This document shows, piece after piece, positions 14,201-29,200 of a stretch of DNA of 64,000 nt; the stretch's first letter is position 1; every line of letters starts with the position of its first letter. The notes beneath the pieces were generated by a model. That model did no database searches and had not been told where the DNA came from. It saw only the letters and a program-made list of their open reading frames with translations. This DNA comes from Antedon bifida. Its lineage: Eukaryota > Echinodermata > Crinoidea > Comatulida > Antedonidae. The DNA lies in the NCBI GenBank assembly GCA_963402885.1, contig OY727095.1, positions 11,041,001-11,105,000 on the forward strand, read 5' to 3'. A program made the position numbers and the translations under genes.

Positions 14201-17200
14201 ATGATGGGAAATTATTTTAAGTACTAAGTTAAAAATCCACTGAAATGTCCATATGAATATGATTTGCATATTAATTTACGTCTAAGTACTAGACAAACAG
14301 TGGAACCAAGGAAGAAGGCCCTTAAAAAAAGTGGTAAGATATGGTAAATTAAAGATGATTTAATTAAGATTAAGAAAAATTGATATTTTCAGGGTAAACC
14401 TGGCAGAGACGGTCTTAAGGGTCAGAAGGGCTTAGATGGACCACCAGGAGCAAGCGCATATGTGCCTGTGAGTATTTATACAACAAACGAAGATGAATAT
14501 AATGTAGAAACACTGCTTTTGAACGTAAAAAGTTAGCTGTACAAAATCATCCAATTGGATGGAAGAGATGAGAAAACAATTCAAAGCAATACTATACAAT
14601 GAACAAAAAAGCAATTCTTAATTTTCCATTATTATAATTGATGTTTATATTATTAAGTTAGGGGTTTTCTTCCCACAATACAGATTTGTAATGTATCACA
14701 ATTGTTTATTTTCTCAATTTTCGTAGTGTGTGATGAATTTAGAGTTTAACTTTCTCGAAATGGGACTCTGGCCAATCTCAGGTTAACTCTCTGTTTTCAT
14801 CGGTACCCAATTATACACAGGGATGCATAACGCGTAAATAAATCATATTGCCTTAGGAACTAGCGGTAATAGAGTATTCAAAAGTACGGAACACCCCCAG
14901 ATTCGCTAACAGATTATCAGGGGATTCTTGTATATTAGTAAATAATACAATTGGTTTACCGTAATTTTCTTTATCATTATTATTATGTATAATGATTACT
15001 GTTTGTGTTCTTTTTAGGAAGCATTTGTCATGATGATGTCTGATTATGCTACTCAACAAGGAAAAGGACCAATTTCCCCTCAAAATTTACAATCTATAAG
15101 AATTGCAATGGAAGAACAACGAGTAAGATTTCAAAGTTTTATTTGATGAAATTTATCCTGTTAACAAAAAGTATTCTTCTTATCCAAGAGCTAGTTTGCA
15201 TTGGATAAAATACATCTAAATATCAATATTACTAAAATTCTACCTTTGTTTTTATGTACCGTAATGCTTCGATTTAACCTTTTCTGCAGTTCTTCCATTC
15301 TTCGTTCAATTAATGTTTTTTGTTTGTTTTTTTTAAAGAAAAAGATATTCTCAATTCCTGTTCATACAAAAAAGTAATCTCGCTTAAATAATTCTTACTT
15401 TTTTTTTCTTAGATGGCAATGAGAGGTCCTCGTGGGCAAGCCGGTCTATCGGGAAGAACTGGACCAGTTGTAAGTATTTAATAAAGAGTATTTGAACGCG
15501 TTTTGTTACTTGATATTTTTTAGTTGTTGTTTTTTATCTATCTGCTTTAAATTATTTTCCATTTCAAATAAAAGACATCTACAGTCCAGTCCAGGCCTGT
15601 TCAATTCTCCCGTAATTTCGTCCTTCTTTAGTCCACCCAGGCATTCTTTCACAGGGTATTTTTTTCCTCCACAAGAGCTTTTCGTCCATCAAAAGACGTC
15701 CTTTTCTCATAATATAGACGTTCTTTACCCACAAAGCTGCTTTCTTTCGTTTCTTCCCATATAGACATTTTTCCAACATAGACTGGGCCTACCTACTACT
15801 TTCCCCCATAGATGTCCTTTGCTACTAGATTCTTTCTCAACATACAATTACACATTTTCACCAATCGGTGGACCCCACCACCACACACACGCACTGTTTG
15901 CACAATGCCTACAATTTAAAATCATACTACGGAATGACAGAGACAAAAGAATAATTTATTTGCATAGCAGCCAAGTTTAAATAAGTTAAGGTAACAGGAA
16001 AATGCATGCATCACTGAAATTAAACTGTTCATTATTTTCTTGTTGATAGGGTTTACCTGGTTCAAAAGGAGAGAGAGGAGATGAGGGAGATTTGGGAGAA
16101 TCTGGTCCACCTGGTTTAATAGGCCCAGTTGGCCCTCCAGGAAAGTCAGGAAAACGGGTAAGTGATTTGCCAAATCAAAGCTTTTTTTTTTTCCAATTAT
16201 CGCAAAACAATTTATACGGGGCGCCGTTCGGGACATTGTTAATGATGCCCCGAACTGCGCACGGAATGTCGTCTCGACATTTAGAATACATAGCGTCATT
16301 TTGAAAGATGTAGGCCCTTAGGCTGTTATTGTTTAATTTATAGAAATGTATTCGTTAAACTTCATACTATTATGCAATCTTTTTTTTATGAATGAATGAA
16401 TGAATTCAAAATTGACATTTTTATTGTCCGAACTGCGCCCCGTAAGCGTCATCTGGATTTGCAATGGGAAATTCCCCACAAACTAGTCCAGGCCTACTGA
16501 TTTTAAATTTATGAACATTTCATTGCTTAACTTTTATTTGTAGGGTCGATCTGGAAAAGATGGAGGAAGAGGTCAAGCTGGTCCACTTGGTTTGAAGGTA
16601 TGTTTAGGTGGCCAAGTATGTATATCATAAAGGAAGAAAGAGCAAGATATAGCCTTATGACTTATGTCTAGGCCAGTTCTCTGCCTGGGTTGGGCTCCCG
16701 CTTCGCCTTCCTAATCTCCCAGCAGTGTGTAGGCCTAAGCTTAGTATGCATAATGGAAAATACATTTTAATGTTCGCTATCTTTAAATGTCTTGCCCTGT
16801 TTTGTAGAAATGTATATCAGACTTAAATTAAATGTAACAAAATTATTTAGGGAGGGCCTAACTAAAGATAAGAGTGAGGACTAATAATATAATTAATAAT
16901 TAGAGATTTACTGCATTTTGGAATATGTAAAATATTATTAATATTCTTTTTTATTTAGGGTCAAAGAGGTTATGATGGACTTCCAGGACTCCCAGGAATC
17001 AAGGGACAACGTGTATGTATTTATTGGATAATTTGTTTAAATCAATTTTACAAAATATTACAGTTTGTTTTTCAAATGATATTGTTAGCTTTTTAATTCC
17101 TACTGTAATAACATTGTTTTGATGTATAACCAGTTTTACATTAAGCATAATCAATGTTCTTTTTTTTTTCATTTTTAGGGAAGATCTGGTATTCAGGGAC

Positions 17201-20200
17201 CAAAGGGTCCTGATGGTGGTAAAGGAGGAAGGGTAAGTTGTCTTATTATGTTGGGGATTATGTAATGCCTAAATTCATGGCATTCAAATCTACATGGTGA
17301 CTATTTGGCATTGGTGGTGCACCATGCATTTGGGCATTCCATACCTGGAGGCCAAAATGAACAGCAACCAATAAACATTGTGACCAATTTGGGTACCTAA
17401 TGACAAGCATAATTAAGGCTAAACAGGATACATTTATTTGAGTTTTTTTTCTGTTTATTTCCTTTATTTTTTACCTTAACATTAACAATTTTTGTTATTA
17501 TTATTTGCTATTGCCATTGTTGAATAAAATGTTATCGAACTTTCCTTATTTTGCAGGGCCAAGATGGTGTACCTGGCGAGCCTGGATCAATGGGAGAGTC
17601 CGGTCCACGTGGAATGCCTGGACCCCGTGGATCAGGTGGATCAAGCGGCTTACCTGTAAGTTGGCCTAAACGAAATTTGAACATTGTTAAGACATTATAT
17701 AAAAATTAATGTATAAAATTGTAGAATATAACAAGCTCATAAATGACAGGGCTAGAAATGTCCTTTTTAATCCACCAGAATACCTTTCTTAGTTAAATCT
17801 AACTAGTGAGATGAGCAACCAATGTAAGTAATTTGACCAATCACTGCGCAATGAATCATCAAAACTGACGCTTGATTTGATTGGTTACCTCACTTGCCTT
17901 TCACATACACTTGCATTCTGTTAAAGTGGGAACCAGGGTTATAAAAAATGTAACAACTTCACTATAAATAAACTGTTTTTGTTTGTTTTGTAGGGTCCAG
18001 AGGGAGAAGTTGGACCTATGGGACCAAAAGGTTTGATGGGTGTCCCAGGACCACCAGGACCACTTGGATTGCACGGAAAACAAGGTCCACCCGTAAGTTA
18101 TGTATATTCTATGTAGCTGTTTTAATTTACACAAACAATGGTAGTGATAATGTTACCAATTTGTGAATAGGGTATTTATATTCGTAATTGCTCAGTAATG
18201 GTCCATTTCAGCTTGTGTAGTTCATAGTAGGTATTGCTTCCATGGGCCCTAGAGCACTTTTATTAGGTAGCCATCAAATCTGCCATGATTTAAGTATAAT
18301 ATAATAATAATAATATTTATTCAGCATGCCATCAAGTAGAATCTTGCCAGGAGCAAGCAATAGGCCTGAATAGTTAACTGCTCTTGCTCAAACGTTAACA
18401 TGTATGTTTAATGAAATTGATTTACCATGTTGATTTTTTTTCTATGACAGGGATCACTGGGTCCACAAGGACCTATTGGACCACCAGGAAACCCAGGATC
18501 TCAGGGTAAAGTTGGACATTCTGGATTGCCAGGTGGTGATGGTTCACCTGTAAGTACTGTACAGTAATTAGATTAACAGCTTATGATCATTAAACTTTGA
18601 ATAAAGGCTTTAATAAGAGTAAGACACCTTATAAAAAAATAACTAAAATTATTATCTATAGATAAACATAACTACATGTTTTAGTAGTACTGTACCAGAT
18701 ATCTATGCCCGGGTAACCGATCAAAGTTTGAAAAATCTGGGGTCTAATAAATATCTAGGAGATAAAATTGACAAATGTTTTGATTTTACATTTGTAAGTT
18801 GTGTGTGTTGGTTAATTTTTGAGGGACTTCTCTTATTTAAAAAAATCACCTAACAATTTTTTTTTACATTACAGGGACACCCAGGTGTTGATGGCCAGAA
18901 GGGTCCAAAAGGAAACACGGTAAGTTGTGATAAGTATAAGAGTTAAGTTTGTTTGGTTAATTCAGTTAAGTTTGTTTGATTGATTCAGTTAAGTTTGTTT
19001 GATTGATTCAGTTAAATTTGTTTGATTGATTCAGTTAAGTTTGTTTGATTGATTCAGTTAAGTTTGTTTGATTGATTCAGTTAAGTTTGTTTGATTGACT
19101 CAGTTAAGTTTGTTTGATTCAGTTAAGTTTGTTTGATTGATTCAGTTAAATTTGTTTGATTGATTCAGTTAAGTTTGATTGATTCAGTTAAGTTTGTTTG
19201 ATTGACTCAGTTAAGTTTGTTTAATTGATTCAGTTAAGTTTAATGGTTTGGTGGAAACTTATCAGACAATTTTGAAAATATCAAATTGGATGAAATTTAT
19301 AATATGTTTTTTATAAATAGGGTGAATTGGGACCTCAAGGTCAAATTGGATATCCCGGTCCACGTGGTTTAAAGGGTCAAGGAGGATCCAGAGGAGAACG
19401 TGGGGCAAAGGGAGATATGGTAAGCTACAAACTATTTTTTTTAATATTTTATACGCAGAAAACATATTATTAATCACACACTACTTTTTTTTTTTTTAAA
19501 TAATTGAATTAAAAAGTATTAACTTATTAATACATAAAATTGAGGGAGAGTCAGAACACATTAGGTTTGATCCTCCAATATAACTTATAAAACATACAAC
19601 AGGTTGAGTAAAATGTTATTATATTGTATTGGTGTTAATTAATGTAATTTATTATTCCTAACAGGGACCAGAAGGTCTTCCAGGAACTAAAGGAGAGATG
19701 GGACAAAAAGGAGAACTTGTAAGAAATTGAAATATATTATAGTCTACTATAATGCTACTTGAACCTAGATAGACCTATGTTCACACAGAACCTGACATCC
19801 TGCCTGGTAGTCAGATAAAAAATTGTGGAAAATGGGGTGTAGTGTTGAAGATAACCATTCACACTAATTTATTCTGAATTCTATACGAAACATAAGTGTA
19901 GATCGGAAAACGTAAGACAGCTTAGAGTTTTCTCTGGTTACTGGACTGAATCAGAGCTCAGTGTGAACGTGATCTTAAGAACATATAAAATGGAAATGTC
20001 TAAAATCTAATATGAAACCCATTAGTTTAAAGGTGAAAATTCAAATATGATTGGGACGTGTGACGTCTGCATATAAAACAGAAGACTCTTATCATTTGAT
20101 AGTTTATCATATTTGAATATTGAATGTAATTTGTGTATTGTGTTTTTTAGGGTCAACCAGGTGCTCCTGGTATACAAGGTATTGAAGGATCCGAAGGGCC

Positions 20201-23200
20201 AAAGGTCAGTAAACAACTTTATTCCAATACCTAATTTTAACAGCATATCGTTAGATTCATGAAAATGTCACTTTTCATCAAAGACTATATAAATGGTTGT
20301 CCTATAAATAATTTTGTTTTCTGTATCTTTAGTAGTAATATAAACAGGCCTTAACAGTTATGATTTTTTAATGTTGCAGGGTGTACAAGGAATCCAAGGA
20401 GATCAAGGCCCACCAGGAATTGGAGGAGAAAAGGTAAATATATTTATTTTAAGCAGTTGTATAACATTAACAGAATATGATGCGTTCATTAAAAAAAAAA
20501 TCATATCGGTAAAGTAGAAATATATGTACAGTGTTTAAATCATAATGATGAATGGTCTCAGAAAACCAAGAAGGTGTGTGTATGGCTGAGACCCCAGATT
20601 ACAAAAAAAAATAAATAAATTTTGTTTCATACAAAAACACAATGTGGGGGTGTTGATTAATTAACAAATCCTTGGTAAAAACATCACATTTAGATTAATA
20701 AATTCTTGTGCATCTACAAATAGTTTTTCAAATGTCCAATGTTGCCTTTTATCTGGCAGTATTAGTGATTACAATGTTTCATATTATAGGGAGCAAGAGG
20801 CCAAACTGGATTACCAGGTTACCCAGGGCCAAATGGAGATAAGGGAGATATTGGTGCAAGAGGCAGAGGTGGAAGACCAGGCATTAAGGGATCAAGGGTA
20901 AGTAACCAGACCAGGTTAGGTCTAGCAATCCTAAATGTAATAAATTAACCCCTATTCAAGGGATACCCCTATTAATTGTTGAGTCCTGAAGGTGTGTCCT
21001 TAATATGATTTATACAGCATTGTTAAAATAGCTGATTAGGGGAATGTGCTACACCTACTTTGTTATGCTTGGGTTTCATCGCTAGTAGGAACCAAGCTTA
21101 AGGGTTTTTATTAGAATAGATCTATGCTTTGCGTAGCACATAATATTTGCCTCCTCCACTGTACAGTATTGTGTGGATAATAACACCAAACTGAAGCTAT
21201 AAGCCTGGTCATATAATAAAAATGTTATGATATATCTGTTAATTACACAACAATAATGTGTATTGTTTTTGATTAAAGGGTAATCCAGGAACAATGGGTG
21301 ATATGGGAGAGCGTGGTCCAAGAGGCTTGAGAGGCAATCGTGGACCTAGAGGACAGACCGGACCAGTTGGGCCTAAGGTAAGGCATCCGTAAACATTTAT
21401 TAAACATTTTTATTATTATTACTATTATTGTATGTTTTCTCTAAAACAAAAAGAAGCCGGAAAGTATGTTTTTTTTTAACGTTTCAATGACATGCAACAA
21501 CAACAGGAAATTTTTATTGACAAGTGATTTTTATATTAAAAACGTGCACCCTCTTGGGGTAAACGACGCAAGGTTTCTTCTCTATCTCAACCAGACAAAA
21601 AAGTGCTTTCTTTGTGGGTGGGATATTACAAATTACAAAAAAAATACAATACTTTCTTACTTTTACTGTTTGTTTGTAGATATTACTGTATAAAATAATC
21701 TTATATTCATTTATAAATGGTCTTTTTTTGTTAACAGGGAGCAGAAGGTGTTGAGGGACCTCCAGGAGTAAGAGGAGAACGAGTAAGTATTATTTCATTG
21801 TTTTAAAACATAAATACATTTTAGCAAATTGTCTGAAGTAATAAACCTTATAACTGGATTACCACTTAGAATTAGGTTACTAAAGTTAATGTCTCAATCT
21901 AAGCCCCTTTTTTTAAAGACAAACTTCAGATATTTACTTATAATTTGTATTCAAATTTGTTTTGTCTCCTACCTGCGTTTTCACTTTTTTTTTAAAATAT
22001 GAACCTTTCCTTATTGATTCTACAGTATAATTGTGTAAATGTGATACTTAGTTTTAGTTATATCTAAAATAATGTGAAACTGAGTTGTATATTGCATGGT
22101 TATTTTATTTCTTCTTGTTTTGTTATGTAATAATAGTTATATGTGAAGTATAGTTTAGTATTTTTCCTTTGTTGTATACTTTTACTATGTGCGTAGTTAA
22201 TGCCAACTCAGACAGCATCGTACAACGAAGCCCAACAAAATGTCTTGACTCGTCGGTTCTGTCTGAGTTCCCAACAAGAATCAGGACAGAAGCGTCAGAC
22301 GTAGTTTTTAGTTCGTCGGGAGAACTTTGAACATGTTTAATGTACTCCCGACAAGACGGTTCACCGTACAGTTCACTTAACTTAAAAATAAATGTACCCT
22401 AATATATATTTGTGTTTTTCTAAGTTCTATATGTTTTTTTACTTTTCAACACACATCGTAAACATTTTTTTTTTTACTTTATGTAGGGTTTAGTTGGAAC
22501 GAGTGGTCTTCGTGGATTCCCAGGCGCAAAGGGACCCCCAGTAAGTTACTTTATAAATATTTATGGAATATAAACCTCAGGTTCAGTGTACAAATCTGGC
22601 TCATGTGCAATTTAAAGAACCTAGTACATCTTTCGAGACGAGTAGGGAGTTACCCCAGTGTACTGGTATACACACAGCCACTGTCACACACATACACTTA
22701 TCACAACTCATCATACGCTGTTTAGGGTCACCCTCTATAAATGAGGTAAAATAATAAAAAAATCAAATGTCTCTACCTTTTCTCAAATCAACACCATGTA
22801 AGTCTTTAATGACAATTTAAATTTGTAAAATAATGTACTCAAATTAAGAATGAACTATTTCCACAACCCAAATCATAATCTTAAACATTTATTCAATATC
22901 AAATATTATATTTCTATGTACATTTTTTTAGGGAATTTCAGGCAAAGATGGTGTACCAGGATTACCAGGACAACGAGGTGAACCAGTGAGTTATAGTTAC
23001 AAATATATATACTTTAATATTCTTTAATAAAGATCGTTTAATAATTATGTATTTATAGTCTATTTGTTCAAAACATTGTATTATTTATACCAGAGACACA
23101 ACCTTGCTAAAGCGTAGCTTTGTGAGGTACCTCTCTGGTAAATATTTTAAGAAATACATTTGATGATTTTACAAGCCTCTGTTTACTGAAAATCATTACT

Positions 23201-26200
23201 ATTTGTTTGTTTGTTTGTTCATTTACTTACTTTTTTTAAAACCCAATCCATCAACCCATACTGTACATCAAATGACCAAGCATTTGTCATTCATCTATCT
23301 ATCCATTCATTCTTATTAATATTCATTCATTTAATTATTCATATTTATCGAATGTTATTTCCATTTTCAGGGTATTGAAGGTGAATCTGGCCCACAAGGA
23401 CAACCTGGTGTTGTTGGACCACAGGTAACTCATTTATGTTTGTTTTTTGGTTAAATATAATCTTTTGGATGGCATCAACATTCAACTCATTTGCATAACA
23501 TCATGGTTTAGTGAACAAATGGGTTAACATACTTTTTCGTTTTGATTCGAGGCGGAGGTACATATTGGGTAGAATTAGAGGTAAAATTCAACACTGTATC
23601 GCGAAGGCAACATATGCCGCTCGCATTAAAAACAAGTCATGGAACTTTATATATTAACATTATAACTACAACTAATGTATTACTGATTATTTGAAATTTG
23701 TCAGGGTCCTGTAGGTGAACGTGGAGCTGGTGGTGAGCGTGGGTTCCCAGGGCCACCCGGACCACAAGGAGAAACTGGTATCCCAGGAGAAAATGGTAAA
23801 GACGGGCCTAGGGTAAGTGCAATGCTCGTACATAAAATAACCAACATCTTTTTAACAAGGCGAATTCAAAAGTTTGCAATACAAATGTGAAAAGCTTTGA
23901 CTTGCGGAAATGTGTCTACTTTTTATCAAAGCAGATAGGATGTATAGAAACATTTGGAAATTAATTTCACTTTGCTTCTGTCAAACAATCATTTAATTTA
24001 TTACTATTATCCATATAGTAATTGTATTACTTCTAATTTATCAATTTTATTTGACATTTTATAATAGTTTGTAGATTGAAGTTTGAAGATACTATGTATG
24101 AGATATTCTAAATGGATTGGATTAACGTCATCTTGTCTTTCTTTACAGGGCAATGCTGGTCCACCTGGACCCGTAGGCGACCAAGGTCCACCTGGAATTA
24201 GAGGATACACAGGAGAACGTGGTCTACCTGGATTACAGGTAAATTATATTACTGTAGTTTCTAGATTTCCTATTTCTCTCTTTCTCTCAAATTATGGAAT
24301 GTTGCTTATACTTAAAAAAAGTTCTTTATTTCTTCTTCAAGGAATTTATTTTAAAACGACACATTGTAATCTTTCTGTATTTAAAAATAGTTGTAAAAAT
24401 AAAGGTGTATAGTATATCTAATCAATTGAACTTGTTTATTAGAACAGTCACTTACTTATGTTACTACCTGGATGATACTATACATAATCGTACTTACCAC
24501 TTACTTTTCTTTTTAATATAGGGAGGCGGTGGAGAAAAGGGTGATAGCGGACCACCAGGACCCTCAGGGCCTTCTGTAAGTCTTTATTGGGATAAAATTA
24601 CACAGTTTGGTAGCAGTGATGTAGCCACAAGCAATAAAGTGGTGCGGTTTTCTTAAGAAAGGGAACATTCTCTGTTCAAGCCACTGGGTTGTCAAAGGCC
24701 TCTGTGAAAAAATGGTCAGGTTGAAACCCTACCAATAGTTACTGGTGCCTATGTCCCTGAGTAGCAGTCGGGAGTGGCAGAAAAAAAAAATAGATTTCAT
24801 TTCTTGTACTCATTCAAGAATATTGTTGTATATTGAAGCCTGTAGAATAAATGCCATTAATATTCATATATCTTAAAATACTGGTATTTAATGTGTTTTT
24901 CATTTTTTTTTTTCAAAAGGGCTCTCCAGGTGTTGGAGGACCTCAGGGACCACCTGGAACAGTAGGACCACAGGTGAGTTTAGTCTTAAATTGTGCGCCA
25001 ATGTTTGAACCCGCCAACCATCATAATTCAATTCAATTCAAAGAACATTTATTCACGTCCAGAAGACAAATAGTAACAAAAACAAAATGGCAAGTTATAA
25101 TAAAAGAAAATGGACGAAGGAAAATCCCAAAAAGATTTGAAATCTTGTGACGGGATTGCCTTTACAAATTTAAATCAAGAAAGACTTGTGAGATGTCTAT
25201 GTTGTTCAATATTTTTAATTCAACTGATGTATTGATTCATATACAGTAATATTATTTTAGCCGAATTAAAATTGTTATTTTGCTCAATAATTATGATTTA
25301 TATTTCATCGTATATTATATCATACACTTTTTATTTTTATAGGGTCAACAAGGTGAAATGGGCACACAGGGACCAATGGGATCCAAGGGAGAACCAGTAA
25401 GTTTTTCTATAACAAATTATAGGAGGCTATGCATTTAATGTGGTGTAGTACGATAAAATACAATTTTATTATTTTTATTTTTAAATAAAATACCAAAAAA
25501 TGAAGAAGGATGAACATCTCATTCAAAATTACAATACATTTAATGTTGAGTAGGACTGTGTAGATGTATACCTAATGTACATGTAGTGTTTTAAGTGTAT
25601 ACCTAGTGTACATGTGGTGTTTAAAGTGTATACCAATGTACATGTAGTGTTTAAAGTGTATAACTAGTGTAAATGTAGTGTTTTTAAGTGTATACCTAGT
25701 GTACATGTAGTGTTTTGTATAGCTAGTGTACATGTAGTGTTTAAAGTGCATACCTAGTGTACCTGTAGTGTTTAAAGTGTATACCTAGTGTACATTTAGT
25801 GCTTAATGTGATGTATCCATATACATTATTCTTTTTTCTAGATGTTGTCTCCTTTTGTATGCACACACATTTTCATAATGCAACTATTTTTCTCCTTTAT
25901 AGGGAATTGATGGAATTCAAGGATTAGTAGGACGAGATGGTCTCCCAGGAAGCAGGGTTTGTATTTTCTCCAGTTTTGTCATTCCATTATTGTAACAACA
26001 TACATATACATATGACTATTAATTTATTTGAATGATGACTACTGAATGGTGTGCTACAGCCAACCTCTATTCACATGACATACTATTAAGGGGACACTTC
26101 ATTAATTTCTGAAGGTGTCCCCTTATGGGGTTCCAACTGTATAAACAAAAATCCATTCTTGCAACCACAGTATAGCACTATAGCAAGCATAACATTGTGA

Positions 26201-29200
26201 AACATTTCTTTGTATTAATCATGTAAATAATCTAAATAGGGACCACCAGGACCAATCGGACAGATGGGAGTTCCAGGTGAAGATGGTGAGAAGGGTGAAC
26301 CTGGTACAAGAGGTCAGAAAGGTCAGAAGGGTCAACAGGGATCATCTGTAAGTAACAAAATGTCCACTTTCATCATTCATAGCTCAAATAGATGCACCTT
26401 ATTTCAAACATTGATTGGATTTATTGCTTCCGTCTTAATTCAATGTGGCTGTAAAGTTATGTATTTAACTTAATTGGTCCCCTTCCATACAATTATTGTT
26501 TTATTGATGATGTATATACTGTTTGTTAATTACATATTGCATTACATTTTCAACTTTTTAGTTACTGACCATCTGCATATTCTCTATCATTCCTAGTATG
26601 TATGTAGTCAACAAGTATCAGTTGATATAAATTAAAATTTGTTTTTATCGTTTCACAGGGCTTGGAAGGACCACCTGGTGCCCCTGGACCTAATGGAGAA
26701 CCAGGCCAAGCAGTAAGTTTATTTATTAAATAAATTCATCTGGTTGCAAAAATATTAAGTGTTAATGTTTTACTTTTTGTTGAACCAAAATAATATTTAT
26801 TACCTTAAGTAATGTTTTATGGTCAACCTGTCGACTTCTGCTGAAGTTTAAGGCAAACTCAAAGAGCATCATACGACGAGGCCAGACTAAACGTCTTGAC
26901 TCGTCGGTGCTGTATGAGTTGAATCCCGACGAGACGAGTCGTCTTGCGATAGCGTCGGCCGTAGTTTTTGGGTCGTCGCATGACGGGACGACTCGCTGGG
27001 CCTCGTTGTATGACGATGTTGAGTTGCCACTATGGCACAGAATATGTGGAGCATAACGTTTCAGATATAACACGAAAAGGCATGTCAATAACACTAGTTT
27101 CATTTTATAATAACCGAGTACCGAGTGTGTTTTACAACAGATTTCCTAATGTGTTGGCAGGCTTCCAAATTTATACCACATATTTCAATCTGTTCTCTGT
27201 GACTTTATTATGACATTGTTTGTGTAATGGTATATTGTACAAATGTCTTTTATAGTTTTTTAACCAGTATTTTGTTGTTGTTTTAGGGTGACTCTGGAGA
27301 ACCAGGTGTTCCAGGAGATCGAGGTTTGAGAGGGCCAAAGGTTAGTTGATGCCGTACTAAAATTTAAAATATACAATTTTTGTACTTGAAAATGTAAAAC
27401 TTGTTTTTATTTCCCTTCTTGGAGTTTCTATACAAAGATTTATATTCGTCTTAGATTTATTTTGTGCCTTTTCATTTTTCAAAAAAATTACATTCCAGGA
27501 AATTGTGTGCACTGGACAAAATTTGAAATGTTTTTTTTTATTTTTCAGGGAGCTGAAGGCCCAGCCGGTCAGCGAGGTTCACCAGGAAGTGTTGGTCTCC
27601 AGGTAAGCATTTTGGGTTCAATTAAAAAAGGTCATAGGTTTTAGGTAGAGTATTATTTTCTCAATATTTCTCAAGAGGAAAGGTGAAATCGAAGATCGTA
27701 ACATAGTTCGTAGTACACCTAACAAGATCATTTTCACTATTCAAAACATTTTCATTAAATAAACAGTGCAACGTATAAGACAAGTCGATAAATGTTAATA
27801 TGTTTATTATATTCTATAGGGTGCTCCTGGTAGACCAGGTGAGAAGGGAGAGCAAGGAGATAGAGGTGAACGAGTAAGTATAATCATACATTGATTGTGC
27901 GCTAATGTAGCTTAAAATTGGAATTTTGCTCAGCAGACTATCATCATAAACCTTGCTTGGTTCTCTGTAAAGCTTGGTTCCCACTAGCGACGCAACGCAA
28001 GGACGTAACGCAACATAAGTGATTTGACGAATCACAAGCGATGGATTATTTGAACAGTGGCTTATCGTTGGTCAACTCTCTTGCGTTGCGCGTACATCTT
28101 TGTGTTGCGTCTCTAGTGGAAACCACGCTTTAACAACGTATTATCTCCAAGATGCAATATTTAAATATTCATTATTATTACTCAACCTTTTCCTTGATGT
28201 GTTCCATCTCGTCATCTTCCTTCCTCTTACAAATCATTTCTATTTTTCCCATGTTTCTGTACTAAAACATTCATTGCATCCATTTTTATTATATTAACAT
28301 ATTGTTATGTTTGTTGTTGTTACAATTAAAAGAACAATAACAATTTCTATACAATATTAACATATTGTTATACATTCTCATTGTGTGTGGTTTTTTTTTA
28401 GGGTTTAACCGGAAGTATCGGTCCAAGAGGAAAATCTGGTGCTAGAGGAAACGAGGTAAGACACATAATAACATTTTTGCACATTAGACATTTTTAGGTC
28501 ATGTGTTTGAGGAGGTTGTAAAATCATAACAAGTTTATTGGGAAGTTTCTAAATTGTATAATCTTGTCTAAAAATACTACAAAACATCTAGAGTTGCCCT
28601 TCCTGGTTTTTTTTAAAGACAATTTTGTATAATTTCTAGATCATATATTTGTCTATTTCATGAGATCCCTACCTGTATAGACTCTACATATGCCATTAGT
28701 CCCAATATGGACACCCCTCGAAAGGAAAATGGAATAGTCCAGGCGACGTAGCGGGCCGTACAAACGTCTCTCACGCATGACATCGTCCTCATATTCCTTT
28801 TGATTTCCATGGAAAGCGGACGTGTGACCCTGAAAGCCTTGAAGGAAACTAATTAAAAGAACAATAACAATTTCTAGATCATATATTTACTTTTAACATT
28901 ATATATAAAATGTGTTGATAACAAGTATTCAGTTTATGGAATGACATATTTTCTTCTTCATTTCTATAGGGTCCACCTGGTGTATCCGGCTCAAGAGGTC
29001 CTGATGGTCTTAGAGGACCAAAGGTATGTTTACCAATTTTTTATTATGGATTTGGAAATAAATTTTATACAAGAAAAATATAGCTTATGTTTATAATATT
29101 ATTAATATTATTATTATTTACTTAATAGGGTGATACTGGTGACATCGGAGCTCCCGGACAAGATGGTGGTATTGGACCTGGTGTATGTATTACTCTACTT

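Noticed and set aside
15492-15779. Overlapping frames in a pyrimidine-rich collagen intron segment
   Set aside because: Imperfectly repetitive TAGACGTTCTTT-type sequence; no domain on either strand.
26762-27103. 113-codon - strand frame
   Set aside because: It runs across the MITE at 26852-27028 and has no protein-like pattern.
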